From: Paenibacillus pasadenensis DSM 19293
Lineage (GTDB): Bacteria; Bacillota; Bacilli; Paenibacillales; Paenibacillaceae
Reading direction: 5' to 3'
NCBI RefSeq assembly: GCF_000422485.1
Contig: NZ_KE383855.1
Coordinates: 25,078 to 89,077, forward strand
Length of the DNA stretch: 64,000 bases
The notes beneath the pieces are model-generated. The model worked only from the letters and a program-made list of their open reading frames with translations, searched no databases and was not told the origin of the DNA. A program made the translations under genes and the position numbers. Shown piece by piece: positions 60,077 through 64,000 of the stretch; positions within the stretch are counted from its first letter, which is position 1, and every line of letters begins with the position of its first letter.

Positions 60077-61876
60077 ATGAAAAAGACTGCGCTCGCCGTT
60101 CTCGCGGCCGCCCTGTGGGCTGGCGCCGCGCTTGCTCCCGCCGATGCGGCGGACAGCGGAGCTCCGGCCTCGACGTCGCTGAAGCAGGCGTTCGACCGGA
60201 CCGTCATCCTGCCCTACGACTTTCAGCAGAAGGCGTTCATTCGCGGACAGAAGACGGACCTGCACCTCGACTACAAGCTCGTGCAGCGCGAAAGCCGCGT
60301 CTTCGTGCCGATCCGCCTGCTGAGCTACTTGGCGGGAGAAGTGAACCGCTCCGGCGGCATCTGGGAAACGATTTGGGACGCCAAGCGGCCGAATGAGGTC
60401 GTGCTGACAAATGCCGCGCTCAAGAGGACGATCCGCTTTGCCGTGGGCAGCCGGACGATGGAAGTGAACGGCAAAGCCGTCGCGATCGACGTCGCTCCGT
60501 ACAAGGTGAACGGCACGATCCTGCTGCCGCTGCGCAGCGCCTCGGACGCGCTGGAGAAGGAGATTCAATGGCTGGACGGGCTCATCCTCATCGGCGACGA
60601 CAAGATCGATCCGAAGCTTGCCGATACGCGCTCGCTGATCGATCCGATCAAGCGGCAGCTGACGGACAAGCGTACGCGCGCCGAGGTGGAGAGCTCGACC
60701 GGGTTGCTGGCAAGGTCGGGTAACACTTCGTACTACTACCGTGCGTTCTATACCGCCACGGCGACGTCCGAGCTGCTGTACAAGCAAAAGGACGGCGGCA
60801 AGCCGGTCCGGATCGAGCTGCCGGGCAAGCCGGTCCTCAGCCAGGCGAAAGCGGCGGACGGCAAGGTCTACTTCGCGATGGACGTGGGGGGCAAGCCCGA
60901 GCTCCACGCTCTCGATCCGGAGACGGGCAAGACGGCCAAAGCCGCCCCGCTGAGCGACTGGAAGCCAAGCGACGGCTGGCTGGAGGCGGTGGTCAAGCTG
61001 GAGGGCCAGCTGCTGGTCAACCTGCATTCCGGCGATCTTACGATGGGCTCGGAGACGCTGTACCGGCTGGACGGCGGGACGCTCAAGGAAGTCGGAGGCG
61101 GCAAGAGCCTGATGGCCTATGCCCGCTCCGGCGACCGGCTGCTGTACACCAACTTTCACTTCATGACGATGCAGCCGGGCAACCTGAAGCAGGTCGACCT
61201 CCGTACCGGCAAGTTTTCCTCCATCGGCGACAGCGCCTTCACCTACGGCATCAATCGCACGGTCTCAGGCGGCAGCGTCGGCCATGTCGGCAGCGACAAG
61301 CTGTACGTCAAGGACGGCAGCGCCTATGCGCTCGCCTATGAAGAGGCGGACCAGACGGCGACGAGCGCCGTCTACCGGATTCCGCTGGACGGCGGCGCGC
61401 AGACGAGGCTGACTCCATCGGCCTCCGACTTCTGGCTGGAAGGCGCCTCCGTCTACTATGTGGACCGCGCGACCGGCAAGCTTGGCCAGGCCGGACTCGG
61501 CGGAGGCGCGAGCCGCATCGTCGTCGACCGTCCCGTCTTCGACGTCCGGCTGCATGGCGGCAGCCTGTACTACCGGGCGCAGCCGGTCGGGACCCGTCCG
61601 AGCGATCTGCATGCTCAGGCGGGCGATCTGTACCGCTACGATCTGGCGGCCGGGCGCGAGATCAAGCTGAGCGACAAGCCGGCCCATTCGTACGAGGTCG
61701 GACCGAAGGGCGTCTATTACGTCTCGAACGGCTATGAGCCGGGGCTGTTCAAGGTCGGAGCCGACGGCAAAAGCACGGCGATCGTCCGCGACAATGTCGC
61801 TGCGACGCTGCTGACGGACAGCGGCATCGTCTATACGCTCACATACAAAAGCGGCGTCTTCGCCGCCGGCGGTTGA
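60077..61876 (+). CDS. Secreted protein with stalk domain and beta-propeller-like (DUF5050-type) repeats
   Basis: 599 residues from ATG 60077 with AAAGGAG upstream. A signal peptide ends near ADAADS. A copper amine oxidase N-terminal domain (VFVPIRLLSYLAGEVNRSGGIWE, ILLPLRSASDALEKEIQWLDG) is followed by repeated strand units of the type VYFAMDVGGKPELHALD, VYYVDRATGKLGQA and LYYRAQ, as in DUF5050-type propellers. It is divergent from the BlaI gene across two operator sites, so it may be a target of the BlaI-M56 switch. Confidence 0.87.
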   Translation: MKKTALAVLAAALWAGAALAPADAADSGAPASTSLKQAFDRTVILPYDFQQKAFIRGQKTDLHLDYKLVQRESRVFVPIRLLSYLAGEVNRSGGIWETIWDAKRPNEVVLTNAALKRTIRFAVGSRTMEVNGKAVAIDVAPYKVNGTILLPLRSASDALEKEIQWLDGLILIGDDKIDPKLADTRSLIDPIKRQLTDKRTRAEVESSTGLLARSGNTSYYYRAFYTATATSELLYKQKDGGKPVRIELPGKPVLSQAKAADGKVYFAMDVGGKPELHALDPETGKTAKAAPLSDWKPSDGWLEAVVKLEGQLLVNLHSGDLTMGSETLYRLDGGTLKEVGGGKSLMAYARSGDRLLYTNFHFMTMQPGNLKQVDLRTGKFSSIGDSAFTYGINRTVSGGSVGHVGSDKLYVKDGSAYALAYEEADQTATSAVYRIPLDGGAQTRLTPSASDFWLEGASVYYVDRATGKLGQAGLGGGASRIVVDRPVFDVRLHGGSLYYRAQPVGTRPSDLHAQAGDLYRYDLAAGREIKLSDKPAHSYEVGPKGVYYVSNGYEPGLFKVGADGKSTAIVRDNVAATLLTDSGIVYTLTYKSGVFAAGG

Positions 61877-61893
61877 GCGCAAGCATTTGTGCA

Positions 61894-61927
61894 GGGCGGC
61901 CTTCCTCGCGGGACGGCCGCCCTTTTT
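61894..61927 (+). terminator. Terminator after propeller protein gene
   Basis: GGGCGGCC / GGCCGCCC stem (61894-61901 with 61915-61922) followed by TTTTT. Confidence 0.9.
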
Positions 61928-62002
61928 GCGCGTCAGCAGAACGATTGGAACTTATCGATTCCGTGTAAAAAGGGAATACAAAAGCGGAAGAGGTGATGCA
62001 TC

Positions 62003-62494
62003 ATGTCGGAAAAGCAGACGACCCATGAACAAGCGGTGGAGAAGGTGCGGGAGCTGATCGACGGCATCGAGACCGCGATGCTGACGACGATCGCGGAGGA
62101 AGGCCTTGTCTCGCGGCCGATGAAGACCCAGGAGATCGAGTTCGACGGCGACCTGTGGTTCGTCACGATGAAGGATACGGCGAAGTACGGGGAGCTGCGG
62201 CGCGATCCGCGGGTCAACGTCGCTTATGCGGGCAAGTCGTTCGTCTCGATCCGCGGCAAGGCGGAGTTCGTCGAGGATCTGGAGAAGAAGAAGGCGTTCT
62301 GGAACAAGGCGTACGAAAAGCTGCTCCATGCCTCCTACGACGACCCGAACGTCGTGCTCGTCAAGGTGAACGCCGAGGCGGCGGAGTATTGGGACACGGC
62401 GAATAAATTCGAGGCGGCCAAGCTCATGTTGCACCGGCTGACCGGCGCCGGCTCGGGCGACAGCAAGCTGAACGAGACGGTCGAGCTGCAATAG
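62003..62494 (+). CDS. Pyridoxamine 5'-phosphate oxidase-fold general stress protein
   Basis: 163 residues of the split-barrel FMN-binding fold. Typical stretches are AMLTTIAEEGLVSRPMKTQEIEFDGDLWFVT, NVAYAGKSFVSIRGKAEFVED and a late AEYWD. Such proteins (YdaG/GS26-like) are induced by stress and may reduce or bind flavin-type cofactors. Its own terminator follows. Confidence 0.9.
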   Translation: MSEKQTTHEQAVEKVRELIDGIETAMLTTIAEEGLVSRPMKTQEIEFDGDLWFVTMKDTAKYGELRRDPRVNVAYAGKSFVSIRGKAEFVEDLEKKKAFWNKAYEKLLHASYDDPNVVLVKVNAEAAEYWDTANKFEAAKLMLHRLTGAGSGDSKLNETVELQ

Positions 62495-62523
62495 GCGGGG
62501 GTTCCGCCGCAGGACGAGCCCAG

Positions 62524-62562
62524 GAGCCGCTATTCAAGCGAGGCTTGAATAGCGGCTCTTTC
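62524..62562 (+). terminator. Terminator after stress protein gene
   Basis: Perfect 16-bp stem GAGCCGCTATTCAAGC / GCTTGAATAGCGGCTC with a 3-nt loop, then TTTC. Confidence 0.88.
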
Positions 62563-62712
62563 GGCTGTCCGTCAGGCGGTCCGAAAAAGGAGGCCGCCCG
62601 AGGGCGAATGGCAGGCCCCGTCCCTCTTTTCGCAGCCGGGAAGGAAGCGCGAAGCGCCGGGTCGAACCCTTAGAGAGACCGAACATTTCAAGGCATCAGG
62701 GGGAGCTGAACC

Positions 62713-63702
62713 ATGGACAAGATCCGGATGGCCGTCATCGGCCTGGGCAATATGGGCAAGGGCATGTCGCTGCGCACGCAGCCGAGGTTCGCGGAGCAAT
62801 GCGAGCTGGTCGCGGCGAGCGAGCCGCGCGCGCAGACGCTGCGGGAGATCGGGGAGCAGCGGCCCGGAATCGCGCTGTACGAGGATTGGCGGCTCATGCT
62901 GGAGCGGGAGAAGCTCGACCTCGTCTACATCGCTGTCCCGCCGTCCCTGCATCGGGAGACGGCCGAGGCCGCGATGGCGAAGGGCATCCATGTCTTTTCC
63001 GAAAAGCCGCTGGCGAGCAGCCTCGAGGAGGCGGAGCGGATGCGCGCGGCTGCGGAGGCGGCCGGCGTCGTGAATGCCGTTCATTTCTCCTTCCCGCAGG
63101 ACCCGGCCGTGAGGGAAATGCGCCGCCTGCTGCTGGAGGAGCGGACCGTCGGAGAGATCGAGAGCATGGAGCTCATCCTGGAGTTCCCGCAGTGGCCGCG
63201 CGCCTGGCAGCAGAACGATTGGATCACGACGCGCGCGGAAGGAGGCTTCCTGCTCGAGGTCGGCATCCACTGGATCCACATGATCCAGCAGCTGTTCGGC
63301 GACATCGTCGGGGTGCGCAGCCAGGTCGACTACGGCGACGGAGCGGAGGCGAGCGAGACGCAGGCCGAGGCGGAGCTGACGCTGGCGGACGGCAAGCGGA
63401 TCCGGCTGACCGGGCGCACGCGCGGCGTAGCGGAGGAGCGGGTGTCGATGGTGATTCGCGGCCGAGACGGCGTCGTCGCGCTGGAGAACTGGCGGCAGCT
63501 GCTCGTCGGACGGGACGAGGCCTCGCTCGAGCCGGTGGAGGTCGCCGAGGACGAAGGACCGCTGCCGATGCTGAAGCAGGTGCTGCGCCGCATCCGCGGC
63601 GAAGAGGCGATCGTGTACGACTTCGCCGACGGGGTCAAGGCTCAGGCTGTGCTGGAGGCGCTGCATGACCCGGCTTATCGGGACGGCAAGGAGCTGCGCT
63701 AG
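62713..63702 (+). CDS. Gfo/Idh/MocA-family oxidoreductase
   Basis: 329 residues. The N-terminal Rossmann fold has MAVIGLGNMGKGMSLR, and the family mark EKPL is in VFSEKPLASSLEEAERM. The C-terminal alpha/beta domain has the substrate His region GIHWIHMIQQLFG. Acts on sugars or inositols with NAD(P). The gene ends directly in the first unit of a 52-bp tandem repeat: its stop codon lies within the repeated GCGCTAG. Confidence 0.93.
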   Translation: MDKIRMAVIGLGNMGKGMSLRTQPRFAEQCELVAASEPRAQTLREIGEQRPGIALYEDWRLMLEREKLDLVYIAVPPSLHRETAEAAMAKGIHVFSEKPLASSLEEAERMRAAAEAAGVVNAVHFSFPQDPAVREMRRLLLEERTVGEIESMELILEFPQWPRAWQQNDWITTRAEGGFLLEVGIHWIHMIQQLFGDIVGVRSQVDYGDGAEASETQAEAELTLADGKRIRLTGRTRGVAEERVSMVIRGRDGVVALENWRQLLVGRDEASLEPVEVAEDEGPLPMLKQVLRRIRGEEAIVYDFADGVKAQAVLEALHDPAYRDGKELR

Positions 63703-64000
63703 AGCTCAGGCGCTCTACGCGCGGAAAAACCTCGCGAAGCGCTCGCCGCGCTAGCGCCCAGGCGCCCTACGCGCGGAAAAATCGCGTGTAGCGCACGCCG
63801 CGGAAGCGCCCAGGCGCCCTACGCGCGGAAAAACCGCGTGTAGCGCACGCCGCGCTAGCGCCCAGGCGCCCTACGCGCGGAAAAACCTCGCGAAGCGCAC
63901 GCCGCGCTAGCGCCCAGGTGCCCTACGCGCGGAAAAACCTCGCGAAGCGCACGCCGCGGAAGCGCCCAGGCGCCCTACGCGCGGAAAAACCGCGTGTAGC
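63696..64000. repeat. Tandem array of 52-bp hairpin units running off the window
   Basis: CTACGCGCGG-AAAAA begins at 63715, 63767, 63819, 63871, 63923 and 63975, exactly 52 bp apart. The right arm alternates between CCGCGTGTAG (pairing with CTACGCGCGG at nine of ten positions) and CCTCGCGAAG. A second variable part is GCGCTAGCG or GCGGAAGCG. The two kinds of variation are shuffled among copies. The first copy overlaps the oxidoreductase stop codon. Confidence 0.95.

Noticed and set aside
1..64000. tRNA, rRNA, phage or plasmid replication genes
   Set aside because: None recognised on either strand; apart from the IS remnant, no integrase, transposase, portal, terminase or Rep gene was found.

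Overview
The window looks like a chromosomal segment of a high-GC, spore-forming Bacillota, most likely Paenibacillus or a close relative. This rests on a YheC/YheD spore-coat ATP-grasp gene, SLH-domain surface anchoring, large membrane AraC regulators next to sugar ABC transporters, BlaI/M56 and MocR regulators, strong AGGAGG ribosome sites and dense U-tailed terminators. No rRNA, tRNA or CRISPR array was seen. The assignment is an inference from gene content; no taxonomic marker gene is present.

Layout. 1-5000: a visibly AT-richer defence island with a type III restriction-modification pair (Mod cut by the window edge, then Res), a PemK/MazF-like toxin, and two tandem small RNA units that share a hairpin and a flanking motif and each end in a terminator. 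5115-9845: an ABC-F ATPase, a decayed insertion-sequence end, an ECF sigma/anti-sigma pair and a nonsense-interrupted yheC/D gene; one 61-bp structured element occurs twice here. 9834-20760: small regulator/enzyme and regulator/efflux modules (cupin, MocR, GNAT, glyoxalase-TetR, MATE-TetR, GIY-YIG, ArsR-MFS, O-acetyltransferase, nitroreductase), several with recognisable operators.

20932-34918 is a carbohydrate-use locus read in one direction: ROK repressor, ROK sugar kinase, MFS permease, AraC sensor-regulator, solute-binding lipoprotein, two ABC permeases, two large enzyme-like proteins that I cannot assign, and a TIM-barrel isomerase between them. 35018-39046 is an iron-siderophore ABC importer read leftward behind a perfect Fur box. 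39214-43185 holds an SLH-anchored Ig-domain protein followed by a collagen-like protein. 43299-46703 is a two-component system wrapped around an ABC-2 exporter, followed by a nucleoside hydrolase and a TetR-controlled multidrug MFS pump.

50017-64000 carries further metabolic and envelope genes (EamA transporter, epimerase, SDR, AraC regulator, SGNH hydrolase, BlaI-M56 pair divergent from a stalk-domain protein, FMN-binding stress protein, Gfo/Idh/MocA oxidoreductase). It also holds three tandem-repeat tracts. One is a 9-bp collagen-type repeat at the end of the EamA gene. The second is a 13-copy array of 51-52 bp hairpin units between convergent genes. The third is a six-copy, exactly 52-bp hairpin array that starts on a stop codon and runs off the window. 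The most unusual items are the toxin-linked tandem RNAs, the two hairpin arrays, the duplicated structured element and the unassigned sugar locus.
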